Shown piece by piece: positions 11,074 to 22,120 of a stretch of 64,000 nt of DNA. The notes beneath the pieces were generated by a model. That model made no database searches and was not told where the DNA came from. It saw nothing but the letters and a program-made list of their open reading frames with translations. Source of the stretch: Sinonovacula constricta (lineage: Eukaryota > Mollusca > Bivalvia > Cardiida > Solecurtidae); assembly GCA_007844125.1 (NCBI GenBank), contig CM017572.1, positions 25,191,879 through 25,255,878 of the forward strand. Direction: 5' to 3'. A program made the translations under genes and the position numbers. The stretch's first letter is position 1. Each line of letters begins with the position of its first letter.

Positions 11074-11123
11074 AATTTAATGATAGTGTTCATCAACATG
11101 CTTGTAACGTGACTTTTCAACTT

Positions 11124-12684
11124 CATTTTTTTTTTTTTTTTGACAGCGAATATTCCTAACATCTTTGTAATGGTCCTCATTATTGTTTTGTTGTGTAAAA
11201 TCACTACCCTGAAGTTTATCCGTCATCCATTTTGGCACTGCTACCATATGACATCACTCACCTGTTGTTGTTGCTTAATGCGACAGGCGCTTAAGGGGTT
11301 TTGATTAAAGTTATACTAGCAGGAATATTCAAAATCCTTAAATTCATCTGTATTATAAAAGCAGTCTTTGTCATAAGGGACTTGCCAGAACGCTGGACAT
11401 GTACTTTTGATTTCAGGCAAGTTAAAATTCCTGAACGCTTGTCCAATCGGGCAAGTGGTTTCTCCATGAACAAAAGCCTTATTCATGTTAGCATTGGTGA
11501 AAAACGAGAAAAATTTCCACAAATCGGCAATAAAAGCCATTGGTTAAGCTGTCTTTAAGTGTGCTCTGTATTACTGAAACGCTTTTTGCGCGAATGCCTA
11601 AAGTACGCAATAAGTTATTTGCGAAATTGATAAAATGGTGTTTTTCTATTGCATCAATGTAACATTCACAAAAAGAATTCACAATTAGATTTTCATCTTG
11701 CAATTACTGTTTATATATTCATATAAGAATTCCTCTCAGATATTACATACGAAAATGTGATTAAAAAGATTGAAAATTGATTTCCATTTTGCACATTTCT
11801 TTAATGAAATTCCATTGTGTACTTCTGTCATACCGAAGTTGGAAACTTTACTGTAATAGGATTCGTCTGCGAAATATCATATATTGAATTTGAAGTATTT
11901 TGACGGAGCTCATAAGAAAAGAAAAAAGAAAACCTGAGCCCAACAAACAATAAAATCAATCAGAAAATAAATAGTGTATGATGGCAAACATCAGCCTTTG
12001 TTTAAAACTCAATGTGAGAAAGACTGGCCTTGTTTGAAATACAACGAAGGCCCCAGCTTGATGTTTTGCAATGATGTTTTCAGGGCTAGTGAAACCAAAG
12101 TTTCAATTTTGACAGTGTTTCCTTCTGGTACCTTCCCCCCATTCTCACTGCAAACACAGATTTTGTGTGCATCTGACCTATATAAACTGTATTACAGACC
12201 TTTTCGGGGACTCCACACCATAAAAACCTTTAGACTTAGGGGATATATTTCTGAGGTACATTTTTTTGCTTTTATTTAAACTTTTGATTTGGAAAAAAAG
12301 TTAAAGTAGAGTTAAATTCCATTTCGAGTAGCATATTTTAGCGATAGGATTTTTTAGAAAATAAGTAATTCCAGAGAAATAACTTAATCTGATTGACATA
12401 TTTTCTTTATTTCTTTGTTCATTCCTTGTTTCCGCGATTTAGTTAAGATTAAAGTTGAGTCCATTTTTTGTTTACATATTTATAATAGCCCATAAAGCAA
12501 ATCTCCAGCCAGTAAAGAGCGTTTTTCAGTGCTGGCAGGGGACCAGCTCTTTGAACGTAGCACCACAGCAATACTTCCTTCAGAACCGACGCAATGTAGT
12601 ACTATATCAAGACCCGCTTATAACTTCCATACTCGATCGCCCCTTAGCAATCAAAGCAGGGGCCCAGCTCGCGACAATACTATT
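11124..12684. other. intergenic, no recognised feature
   Basis: Begins with a run of about 17 T. Several short open frames (11301-11558, 11316-11540, 11974-12279) have AT-rich composition and overlap on both strands. I see no coding signal, splice-site set or repeat here. Confidence 0.4.
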
Positions 12685-12805
12685 CATGGGCCATAACTCT
12701 GTGTTAAATGTTCAGACCAGAACATGCCAATTATCTCCTTTTGGTATTGATGGTTCCCATAATGTTACATTGAAATCCAGTAAGTCATTGCTGAGAAATA
12801 GCTCG
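12685..12805 (+). repeat. dispersed repeat family F, copy 2
   Basis: 'ggccataactctgtgttaa', 'cagaacatgcc', 'ggtattgatggttcc' and 'ttgaaatccagtaagtc' match 4555-4705. Confidence 0.5.
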
Positions 12806-12830
12806 CCAACAAAATTCAGATAAAACAATA

Positions 12831-13453
12831 TACCGTAAAGTTTTATAGATAAGACGCCTTTGTAATTACTTACAGATGATGGACAATCTATTAACATCAA
12901 AAGAGGTGTGAAAACTTGTCTGCACATTTTATTGTTGTTAAGTGGGGTTTTAATTTCAACTTAAAATTTATTCGTAGTTAACATTCAAAATAAAACAAAT
13001 TTCAAATCAAAATTGATCAATTGAATAATACCATATTACTTAGATGATGATAATAGCAGCTTCGTCAATGAATATGCCCGTTCCACTAAAACTCAACAAC
13101 CGTTTCCGGATTATGGAACTTCACCGATTTTGTTAGAATAAATTGATATTAATGCAAATATTTATTGCATATTGTTGTTTTTATTTATACAGAAACAAAT
13201 TCAAATGTCTTTTTTTATGTTTAATGTCAAATTTTAGGTAAAAACAACGTAACTTTTTCCTTAATATAGCACAATACAGTTGTCTACGGCCGATACTATC
13301 GGCGATATTCTCTGCGGTCGGATTAGTCTAAGGGTCAATTTTGGTCTGGGAAAAAAGGGGAAAACTTAAATTTGCATGGATAAGACGCATCCCCCACTTT
13401 TTTATAATAATTTGGGGCAAAAAACTACGTCTTATCTATGAAACTTTACGGTA
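12831..13453. mobile_element. MITE-like DNA element with 24-bp TIRs
   Basis: The left end reads CCGTAAAGTTTTATAGATAA then GACG (12833-12856). The right end (13428-13451) is its reverse complement with a single mismatch. Both ends are bounded by TA (12831-12832 and 13452-13453), fitting a TA target duplication as made by Tc1/mariner-like and some other transposases. The body is 619 bp with no transposase frame. A second 'ggataagacgc' lies just inside the right end at about 13378. Confidence 0.7.
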
Positions 13454-14810
13454 GTCCTCCAAATTCCATCAGTGGGGGGCAATTATGGGAAGGTAAAAAG
13501 TGTTTTTTAAATACATGTACAATGTTATAAAAATCCAAAATAATAAAACATATATAAAGTACAACTATTTGGAAAATCCAAACATCAAAAAAAAATTTCA
13601 TAAGAGTCAATTCAAACTAATTGGTAAATCTAAACATCCAACATAACTAAAATGAAAAGTAAGTGTCAAATCAAACTATCTGATAAATCCAAACATCCAA
13701 AATAAACACCTTACACAATATGCAAATCAAGACTATATATCACTGAGGTCAGATTTTGTATTTAGCAGCCAACTTGTCTTAAGCAGCCTATTTTGGGCCA
13801 TCCCTTGGGTGGCTACTTAATACAAGTTTTGACTGTAAATAGATGTTTCCTGGCACTGAAACAAACCCAAAGCATCCTATTCCTACATTTTTTTAATCCA
13901 TTATTTTTACTATGGTTCACTAAATGTTTATCCAGGAAGGTGATAATACCTAACTTCCAAGGCAGTAAGAGTAGTCTGCCCATACTGTTGTCTTCTGTAT
14001 TAGAGATATCAAGGATTTAATATCATTAAGATTTAAATACAGTGGGAATACTAGTCTTTCAATTTCTGGTCTAATCTACAATGCCTAACATCTACAGAAA
14101 TGCCATGATGTTCATTTTGCTTATTTCCATTTTATTTTTCATTGGTTACACAATGCTAAGCAGCCAAAACTGTGTATCCACTGGATAACGTTTGACATTT
14201 CTAAAGCAACCTTCAGCACTAGCAAGCAGGCAATTTGAAACACATGTACAAGAAAAGCATTCATGCAGAGCATCAAAGGGCATCCAATATATGCTTAAAA
14301 AAGACAATACATTGTCTGACTAATGACAAAGCATAACATCCAATGAGTATTTTGACTTAAAGTGAACTGAAAACATGACCAAACAATTGGCCTTCACATA
14401 CATAACATATGCTGCATTATTTGTATTGCATATTGTCTAATTATATCAATCAATTCATTTTATAAAGCAACAAATCTTTTTAGGAACTTGTTTAAGAAAT
14501 ATTGAACAAATAACAATCTTACAAACCTTATACAGCACTGTCAATAAGTGAGAATAAAATCTGCTTAACACATATGGTTCAAAGTTGCCAAATTAATACA
14601 TTGTATATCTGGTAAGAAGTCAAAGTGGTATAAAACTTTAACACCTTATATCCACTGTCAACATTTAGACATCAATAGGAGCATTTAACTTACCCTTGCT
14701 TCTTATTCTCTGTTCTCTTTTATATAAGTGAACAGTAAAAAATATTTAGACACTTACCAGTTACCTGTCAACTCCTATCTTGGTAAGCCTTAATGATCTG
14801 ACATAAGCAA
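13454..14810. other. intergenic, no recognised feature
   Basis: AT-rich. Some phrases recur ('aatccaaacatccaaaataa' near 13555, 13630 and 13690), suggesting a degenerate tandem repeat of about 60 bp at 13555-13720. No coding signal. Confidence 0.35.
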
Positions 14811-14812
14811 AA

Positions 14813-15030
14813 ATGTAGATCCAGATAATCCAGCTCCCATGTGGTTGCTTATATGATCAAGATCTATTATTTGCTTCGTAGTATTAATAAGTCACTCAAT
14901 ATTTCAATTTGTTAACCATTAGCTTGCTTATCGCATATTTATAAAGCTAGGGCAAGTAGTGTATATCTATACGTGCCAGCAATGTGGGGAGTTGTCTAAT
15001 CTGGATCTGTACTATTTGCTGCCAAGTCTC
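14813..15030. repeat. palindromic (foldback) repeat family D, two copies
   Basis: 14813-14880 and 14951-15030. The second pairs 'gcaagtagtgtatatct' with 'ggatctgtactatttgc'. It is the same family as the palindromes in the PBX introns (GTGTAGATCCAGAT ... GGATCTGCACTATTTGC). Confidence 0.45.
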
Positions 15031-15105
15031 TAGGAATAAGGCTTTTAACTCTGTCATGATGTTTTTTAAGCCAATTGCTCTTATTTAGTTACGAATTAAG
15101 TTATC

Positions 15106-15854
15106 AACAAATGTGGCGGGCTAAGAGTAACCTATGCATGATATTGCTAGCAAAAAACTGAGAATTAGGTATGGGCTACTAACAAGTTATGCAGGCTAAA
15201 AGTAACCTATGCATAATATTGCTAGCCAATAACTGTAAATTAAGTATGGGTTATTAACAAATGTGGCGGGCTAAGAGTAACCTATGTATGATATTGCTAG
15301 CAAATAACTGAGAATTAAGTATGGGCCAGTAACAAGTTATGCAGACAAAGAGTAACCTCTGTATGATACTGCTAGCACATAAAAGTCAATTAAGTATGGG
15401 TTATTAACAAATGTGGCGTACTAAGAGTAACCTATGTATGATATTGCTAGCAAATTACTGAGAATTAAGTATGGGCCAGTAACAAGTTATGCAGGCAAAG
15501 AGTAACCTCTGTATGATACTGCTAGCACATAAAAGTCAAATAAGTATGGGTTATTAACAAATGTGGCGTACTAAGAGTAACCTATGTATGATATTGCTAG
15601 CAAATAACTGAGAATTAAGTATGGGCCAGTAACAAGTTATGCAGGCAAAGAGTAACCTCTGTATGATACTGCTAGCACATTAAAGTCAATTAAGTATGGG
15701 TTATTAACAAATGTGGCATGCTAAGAGTAACCTATGCATGATATTGCTAGCCAATTACTGACAATTAAGTATGGGTTATTAGCAAATGGGCAGGCTTTGA
15801 GTAACCTGTGCATGATATTGCTAGCAAATAACTGACAATTAAGTATGGGTTATT
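15106..15854 (+). repeat. 75-bp satellite in dimeric higher-order arrangement
   Basis: Ten monomers of 75 bp (the last 74). The shared core is 'gagtaacct-tg-atgata-tgctag' followed by 'aattaagtatggg'. From the third monomer they alternate: type A (AACAAATGTGGCG ... GCTAGCAAATAACTGAG ... GGGCCAGT) and type B (AACAAGTTATGCAG ... GCTAGCACATAAAAGTC ... GGGTTATT). A-B dimers about 149-150 bp long are more alike than A is to B, which is a higher-order repeat. The last two monomers revert to A-like sequence. Confidence 0.9.
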
Positions 15855-15900
15855 AACAAATGCTTAAGTGTGTTTACAGCAAGTAAAGTGTTAACCTTAC

Positions 15901-15939
15901 CTCCATTATTGTCATTCTCAGTTTCATCCATCATTGTAC
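15901..15939 (-). CDS. candidate small coding exon of a minus-strand gene
   Basis: On the minus strand, a pyrimidine-rich stretch ending TTTTCATTTCCAG is followed by 39 nt and then the donor GTAAGG. Only one frame is open; it contains ATG ATG GAT GAA and reads MMDETENDNNG, leaving one base for the next codon. If the 5' exon candidate near 23.6 kb is joined to it, these ATGs would be the first in the message, so this may be the start-codon exon of a gene running left. I found no convincing next exon and do not recognise the peptide. The splice signals are good; the assignment is inference. Confidence 0.4.
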
Positions 15940-16640
15940 CTGGAAATGAAAAAATAAATAAGGAATTTTAATCAAAGAATTGACTGATGTTTACATAACT
16001 GTGTAATGATGTACTTCCACTTTCATCAATGGAACATCCCAAACAAAGAGATTTTTACCAGAAGTAATTCATTACTTAAAAGGGCTAACAAGCAAATAAA
16101 TGCAAATCATATATGCCAGCATGTAAGTATACACAACTTCATATTGAAAATTTCAGATAGCAGGATTACTTTTATTTCTGCCAGATTTGAAGAACTATTA
16201 TTTGGTTGTGTTGTGCAAAAGGTATTTTTCTCTAATTTCAACGAGAATGGATGCTGTTTTGTAAATGAGTGAAGTATAAAAGAAATTAAATATGATTTTT
16301 TATATGATGATATATATATTATGGTTTTGAGTTTTTCACAATTTTGTCTAAAATGAAATGAAAAAAATCCCAATTCTGGGGGTCGAGTCATGTTTAAAAA
16401 TTGGAGAGAAAAAACTCTTGATAGAATCTTCAAGAAACAGTTCTTCGTGTGCATAAGTTACACAGCTAAATAACCGGAGACATATTATCATTTGGGTTGT
16501 ATAAATGACATAATGGCTTAAATACCTTTAATTTGAATTACAAAAGAATTTAATATGCTTTGGATGGGACTTGGGCTATGGAATGAGCTTACAGTTTCCA
16601 TAGGAACATAACTTGTATGTACATAGCATTCAGTAATTAC

Positions 16641-16880
16641 GTTTTTTTTGTTTTTATTTGTTACATTGCACCAACACGATTGTGTTCATAATGGCATTGT
16701 CCAGCTAATAATTGGTGAAGGAGGCCCCAGAATTAGGTCTGGGTAGAACCACAGTGCATTGCAGGTCATCTGCAAAATGTTCCTACATAAAAAGGTCTCG
16801 CCCTGACTGTAATCAGAACACACGTGATGAGAGGCTAAGGAGTTACAAGTCTAACTACTCGGCCATGGGCAACCCCTGTA
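16641..16880 (-). mobile_element. SINE family A, near full length, minus strand
   Basis: On the minus strand the order is 'gccgagtagttagacttgtaa', 'gatgacctgca', 'gtggttctacccagacc', 'ctggggcctccttcaccaat', then 'gtgttggtgcaatgtaac' and an A-rich AAC tail. This is the usual order of family A. The B box has decayed. Confidence 0.65.
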
Positions 16881-16989
16881 AGTATGGACATGAAAGATGC
16901 GTTAGGCAACAGTGATAAGGCTTTGTTCAAATAAAATTCAAACTTTTAAAAGTTTAGGATTATATGTCTCTATTAAGTTTACTAAAACT

Positions 16990-17585
16990 TCTTCGGACCC
17001 ACTAATTTGAAATATTGTACAACGTCGTGCCAGAAGATGCCAGCAAGTAATCATCCAGAAAGGTGGAATTACCAAGTAATGACATCATTTCATAATGCGA
17101 AAGTTCTCCATTTACTTCAAGACAAGCCTGGATATGTGCTGGCATGCTGCTTATGATATTTTCCAGGAAATCATGGCTCACAGAGTTCCCAAACTGGGTA
17201 GCACTGTCTTGCATTTTTCATTTTTTGATGGGCAATGAAGGGATTCTCCATTTCTTCTCCCAGTTTAGTGAATTCAATTCAGTTCCTAATGTCTCAATGC
17301 ATACTTCCTTTTTTATCAGTTAAAGTCATAACTTGTCACTCTGTTGTGGCTAACTAGACAACCAGGCCTTCTTCTGTCACTTTTCTTGGTCACCCAGCTA
17401 TTTCTGATGCTCAATACCTTGTCCTTCTTCAATACTGTTAGCAACTCATTATACAGTTGAAAGCAGGGAGTTTCATGTCTATGATATGTTTTTAGGACTT
17501 TTGTTACCTCTGTTGTGAGCTTCAAAAATAAGCTTTATTTTTAAATTCACTCATATTTGACCCTGCAGACGACAGGAAGTAAACA
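16990..17585 (-). pseudogene. unrecognised decayed coding sequence
   Basis: Two consecutive minus-strand open stretches with normal protein composition: 17525-17316 (KLTTEVTKVLKTYHRHET ... SDRRRPGCLVSH) and 17214-17002 (FLENIISSMPAHIQACLE ... SLLGNSTFLDDYLLA). A third frame between them reads KLGEEMENPFIAHQKMKNAR. An ATG-led MSEFKNKAYF in another frame precedes the first stretch. Together they suggest one protein broken by at least two frameshifts and several stops, with no introns visible, so possibly a retrocopy. I do not recognise the family. Confidence 0.35.
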
Positions 17586-18145
17586 TGGTCAAAGGGAGGT
17601 AACTCTAATAAAACAAAATAATAAGACAAATAATTTGGGTTATGTCCCTTAGTACATCAGTAGTCTTGTTTGTACCTAAAAAATTACAGGCCAATATGCA
17701 AATTCTCAATAATTTCATGAAAAAAATATATTCATACAATTGGCCATTGGAAATTTAATATTATTTGTTTTAGTATACATATACTTTCTTACAAATTCAC
17801 TATATTGTTAAAATGTTCACTATATTTGATCCATGATAACACAATCAGCTTTATTTTCATTTTTAAATCACCTTTCATTAATTCTGGCCATTTGGCCTTT
17901 ATCAGAACAGAACAGAAAAGAACCAATTTTATTAAGACTAATTCTCCTAATTACAAACAAGAAATCAAATAGGATTATCAAAAGAAATTCACAGAGGCTC
18001 CACTTATTTTTCATGTTTCTTAGAGGTGTTATATGACAATTTGATGCAACAAAATAAAATACAGCACCTTATCCATATATTAGGGACTCTGGACATTTTC
18101 TTTTATTTCATGCTTTAGTCTAAAACAAGTGATTTGGAACACTAC
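17586..18145. other. intergenic, no recognised feature
   Basis: AT-rich sequence without coding signal or recognisable repeat. Confidence 0.4.
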
Positions 18146-18149
18146 CCAA

Positions 18150-18505
18150 ATTGTAAGACAGTACAAATCACTCTAAATGTTCATTCTTTTTGCAATCTAT
18201 AAACAAACACAATGGGGACTACTGCTAAAAATACCTACCCATGTCTAAGCAGATTGCCTAGATGATGATTTAACGTGAAAAGTGGTCACATGGTTTTCTT
18301 AGTTTAAAAATTGCTAAGTGTGCAGCCTGGCTCAGATGGGAAATATGCATTTGTAATGATGCGTAAGATGTTATGCTCAACTTTTCCCATTGATGTAGAA
18401 CATCAACAAACTGTATTTTGGAGGATATATTTAGTAAACAACAGTTTATATGGTTGGTTAAGAAATAAAAATCTGGTCCCAACTGTCGGACACTACCTTT
18501 AATAC
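18150..18505 (+). repeat. dispersed repeat family C, copy 1
   Basis: Matches 62620-62990 in the same order: 'agacagtacaaatcac', 'agtggtcacatg-ttttctta', 'gcctggctcagatgggaaa', 'gatgttatgct', 'acaacagtttatatggttg', 'ggtcccaactgt-gga-acc'. A minus-strand copy lies at 32638-32860. About 360 bp; class unknown. Confidence 0.6.
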
Positions 18506-20200
18506 TTCCTTGATAAGTATTAAACATAAAAGCAAGTGAAGCCTGTGTGCATTTCTATTGATAAAGACCAATGTGCAGAAAACTCTAGAGAAGGAGTGAT
18601 TTTTTGTTGTTATGTATGTACTTCCCTTCTGAACATTGGTCTGTCTTTTCTGATTCATTTTAATTCATCTTCTTTACTTGTCTACATTGTGGTATTAATT
18701 ACATAAGGGCATTACTATCAGATTGCAAAAACTTGATTGCCATTTTGTGATCTTCTTTGTGATTACTCTTATGAATATTTAGACAAAGGTGTGAGTTTAG
18801 CCAGGAAAAAAAACACACAAAAAAAACAACAGTGGACAAATATAGTTACATGCTTGTTATATAGGCAAATTGTTGGATACCACTTTAAATAAATAAAATT
18901 GTTCGCACAAAATGGTACAAAATAGTTGACACTTTAAACTTAATGTCATACAACTTCCAAATTTTTTATCCCAAGGTTGCAAAAATGAACACCATTATGT
19001 TCATGTAAATTTAACTATAAAAAGGTTGAATCAATAGTCTACAAAAATGTTTCATTTCCCAAATAATAAATGGGAAAATTAATCTATGCATTGTCATTTT
19101 ATTTTATTGTTTCAAACAGGTATCTATTTAAATTTGTAGTACAGTAATAAAACTTGAATTAAAATAACTTTCCTGGCATTTCAATAAAAAATCAACTTAA
19201 AATATTTACTTTTTTGATATTAAAAATTATAAATATTAAATAAAGCAATTCATAGCCAAATAAATAAACAGAACCCTTGCAAGACAGACAAGAGCTATGT
19301 AAACATAAGATGGAGGCAAGCAAAGGAGGAAACTGCTTCGCACCTGATTGACAAGGTAGTGATAGGGAGCTCTGTGTACACATACTGGATGGAGTAGTGG
19401 TGTAATAAGTGTGTGGACAAGTGAGTGTGCATCAATTGATGAAGATTGGGACTGAGGTCTTGATACATGCACTACTGTAATATCACCAGTTTAACATGGA
19501 AAGTTTGTGGGTTAAGAATCTTCAATACTCAATGCTGGCGATATTCAGCCACACCTTACGATTCAGATTGGATTATTTATTTATTGCATTTAATTTTTAG
19601 CATGTATTTTAAACTTATTTATTCAATAATTCAATTGTTTACTCACATTTTAAACTAGGTTTTAACTCGTTTATCATCTTTGTGTTGGTATGATTCATAT
19701 TTCCAGCACGGCTGTACTTTTGTAATGTTTTGCCATTTGCGCTGTCGACATTGCGTAGGAATTAGATTATGATGCAGACATTTTATTTATTTAAAAATAT
19801 AATGTTTTTATGCTCTTATAACATCACATTGCTTGTAAATGCTTTGATTGAGGAAGCACCATTTTACAAGTTGATTTAATCAGGTTGTTGTTGATTATAT
19901 CTGGAACTATTTTTTATTAGATAAGCTTCTATTTGGCGGAAGTGTAACTAGTGTATTATGCTGGAACTTTGTTTTATTTTTCATGTTATTGTTTTTTTTC
20001 ATGTACTGTTATTTAAGTATTGTTAGGATTAGGGGAACCTTTACAAGTACGTGTAAACTGACACATGCCGGTGCATAAATATTATTTGATTTCATTACTA
20101 GATCATAGCAATAGTAATCTCTCCACTATTTAGTAACCGAATCACTTATTATGTATGCTTTGTAACAAGCATTTTGATTGGTTAACTAAAGTGAGGCATT
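18506..20200. other. intergenic, AT-rich, no recognised feature
   Basis: Contains T/A runs and short open frames only. 'ttgttggataccacttta' near 18868 is a stray end of family C. Confidence 0.35.
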
Positions 20201-20640
20201 CGGCGTTTCAGCATCTTATGTATCAGCATCTTATGTCTATATATACGGCAGTGCAAATTCTCTTTAGGAGGGAGAAGCGTCAAAAAATGACAACAGCATC
20301 CTAGCGTTTTTAGGAAAAGTCTTCTTGAACATTTCATACTATGCCTAAATTCAACATTAAATACCAGTACTGTGTTACTTTACTACAAATATTTTATTGC
20401 ACCTTTAATTGGACAGGGTTTCAATTTAAACTAACTTAAGTATTTAACACATAAGCTACCGCTAACTCATGCATTATTTTTAGTAATTCACTAGTTAGTT
20501 ATCGTAGTGTGACGTCATTGTCGTAGTGTGACGTCCTTAAGTATGTGTGGTGTATATGCCATTTCCCGGTCACTTTGTTGTCGCCGTTTTATGCATTTTG
20601 TTGGAAAATTTCATTTTAATTAATAAATAGATAACATTTT
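20200..20640 (+). promoter_or_regulatory. promoter-like stretch with TATA box and duplicated CRE motif
   Basis: A duplicated 'cagcatcttatgt' is followed by TATATATA at 20237-20244 and GC-richer sequence. About 260 bp further on, CGTAGTGTGACGTC occurs twice, 19 bp apart (20503 and 20522), and the first runs on as TGACGTCA. TGACGTCA is the CREB/ATF consensus. No downstream exon is evident. It could equally be a solo LTR. Confidence 0.3.
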
Positions 20641-20821
20641 AGTCATGTTATAAACGAATCTCTTCCCTCTGTGTGGAAAATGGTCGAGTAAACACTGGAA
20701 CTATCTTTTGTGCGGATTCTTCCAAACTGAATTACACATGTCAAGGCCGACTGTTCATACTATAAAAAGATAATGCATTGTAAACAAAAACATCTGGTGT
20801 TTGGGTTATGTGATAAACAGT

Positions 20822-20962
20822 ATCTAATATTCGTGGTCATTAGGTACTGAAAATATTAAACTCGTTGTCTGAAACAATACGAAACTCGACAGAGCCTCGT
20901 TTCGTATCGTTTCATTCAACTCGTTTAATATTTTCAGTACCTAATGACCAATCATATCAGAT
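20822..20962. repeat. 140-nt foldback (near-perfect inverted repeat)
   Basis: The left arm GGTCATTAGGTACTGAAAAT, continuing as ATTAAAC (20835-20861), is exactly complementary to the right arm at 20923-20949. Pairing continues inward (TGAAACAATACGAAA with TTTCGTATCGTTTCA) and, less well, outward to about 20822 and 20962. A loop of a few bases is centred near 20892. This is likely a foldback or MITE-type element; no clear target duplication. Confidence 0.75.
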
Positions 20963-21840
20963 CCTTTAACTCTCTAATAACGCTTTATCTTGTTACTGGT
21001 CCCATTCAAAGTTTAAAATTTTTGCTGCCTTCTGGATACCTTGTAAATCTATAGATATATATACTATACTATTAATACAGACTTTTAAGTCCATCACCGT
21101 TAAAAGTATTAAACATAAATCATCTCTAGCTTATTACTGTCCCTCCAAAATCTCCTAAAATCAACCATAAGGGTGTGTACAATTTTAATTAAAGTAGACA
21201 CATTTCAACACCTTGTTAAATCAGCAGAAACAACTGCATTTGTTACTACACAGAGGGAACTGAAGATGTACATCAGCGTATATCTGGACTGTTTTTGAAG
21301 TTACGCACAATTACAAGGGAAATAACCTTTGTAGCAATACTTTTGAACATATTTGGTTCTTTTCTAATGAATAATAGGTAAAATGTGGACATGTGTGGAA
21401 CTTAATGCAAAATATGAACGACTAAAATCCTGACGTGTATAAGTTCAATCATTTCAAACCTTTTCAACTTTATTGGTGTGACAATAAGATTTTACAACAT
21501 AGAAACTACGGAAATAAAATAAATCATTCCTTACCCCGGTTAGGCATCTTTCATAGTGTTTTTGATACTTAAGGTTTTCAATTGTTTGAATGAGGTTATG
21601 CAGGTGCGTAAAGTGTGTAATGGCAGAAACGCGCCTGATGTACATGGTCATTCTTTGATGGATTGTGCACCTTGGTAGGGAGAAGAATATACCACAATTA
21701 AACACCCCAAATATGCAGTTAAGAAAATTTTGCCTTATAGGGATTAAGAGAACCAAAGACTGTACATTGAATCATGAAAATTGTTCAAACATTTGGGGGG
21801 AAAAAATGCATGCTTACAAAATTTAATGTAAAATAAAATG
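20963..21840. other. intergenic, no recognised feature
   Basis: No convincing coding signal. The minus open frame at 21756-21454 has no start context or splice sites that I trust. Confidence 0.35.
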
Positions 21841-22120
21841 TTAAACACCTGGGATTAGCTGGCATTTTTGCCAGGGACATTTCTATCATAGCACAGGGGC
21901 ACTTATGAGGTGCCTAGGGACTGAACTCGGCAAGTCCATTATACTGACACCGACGAGTCTGGTGTAATGCTGTTCCCTTAGCTCGAGCGTTAGGAGGGAA
22001 GCCAATACTACCAACTTTTAAGTCTTTGGTCTGACCCGGCCAGGGCTTGAACCCACGACCTCCCGATCCACAAGCCGACACTCTACCACCTGAGCTATTG
22101 CTGTCGGCTTAAACACCTGG
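21841..22120 (-). mobile_element. tRNA-derived SINE with 12-bp target duplication, minus strand
   Basis: The body is 21853-22108, flanked by the exact duplication TTAAACACCTGG (21841-21852 and 22109-22120). The minus strand begins with a tRNA-like head: GCCGACAGCAATAGCTCAGG (A box TAGCTCAGGTGGTAGAGTG) and GGGTTCAAGCCC (B box). A unique body and an end rich in 'ggcaaaaatgcc' follow. The intact duplication means a fairly recent, complete insertion. It differs in body sequence from families A and B. Confidence 0.8.

Larger units (their letters stand above)
5741..11123 (+). repeat. tandem array of four ~1.33-kb gene-sized units plus a partial fifth
   Basis: The anchor GCTTATTGAC occurs at 5741, 7060, 8391, 9716 and 11040, giving periods of 1319, 1331, 1325 and 1324 bp. 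Each full unit holds the end of one ORF copy (stop and AATAAA), about 370 bp of AT-rich sequence with a long T run, a splice-acceptor-like TTTTTGACAG, and then the next ORF copy. The fifth unit is cut after 11123, where a run of T joins it to a GACAGCGAATATTCC-like piece. Units 2 and 3 are nearly identical, so some of the duplication is recent. Confidence 0.9.
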
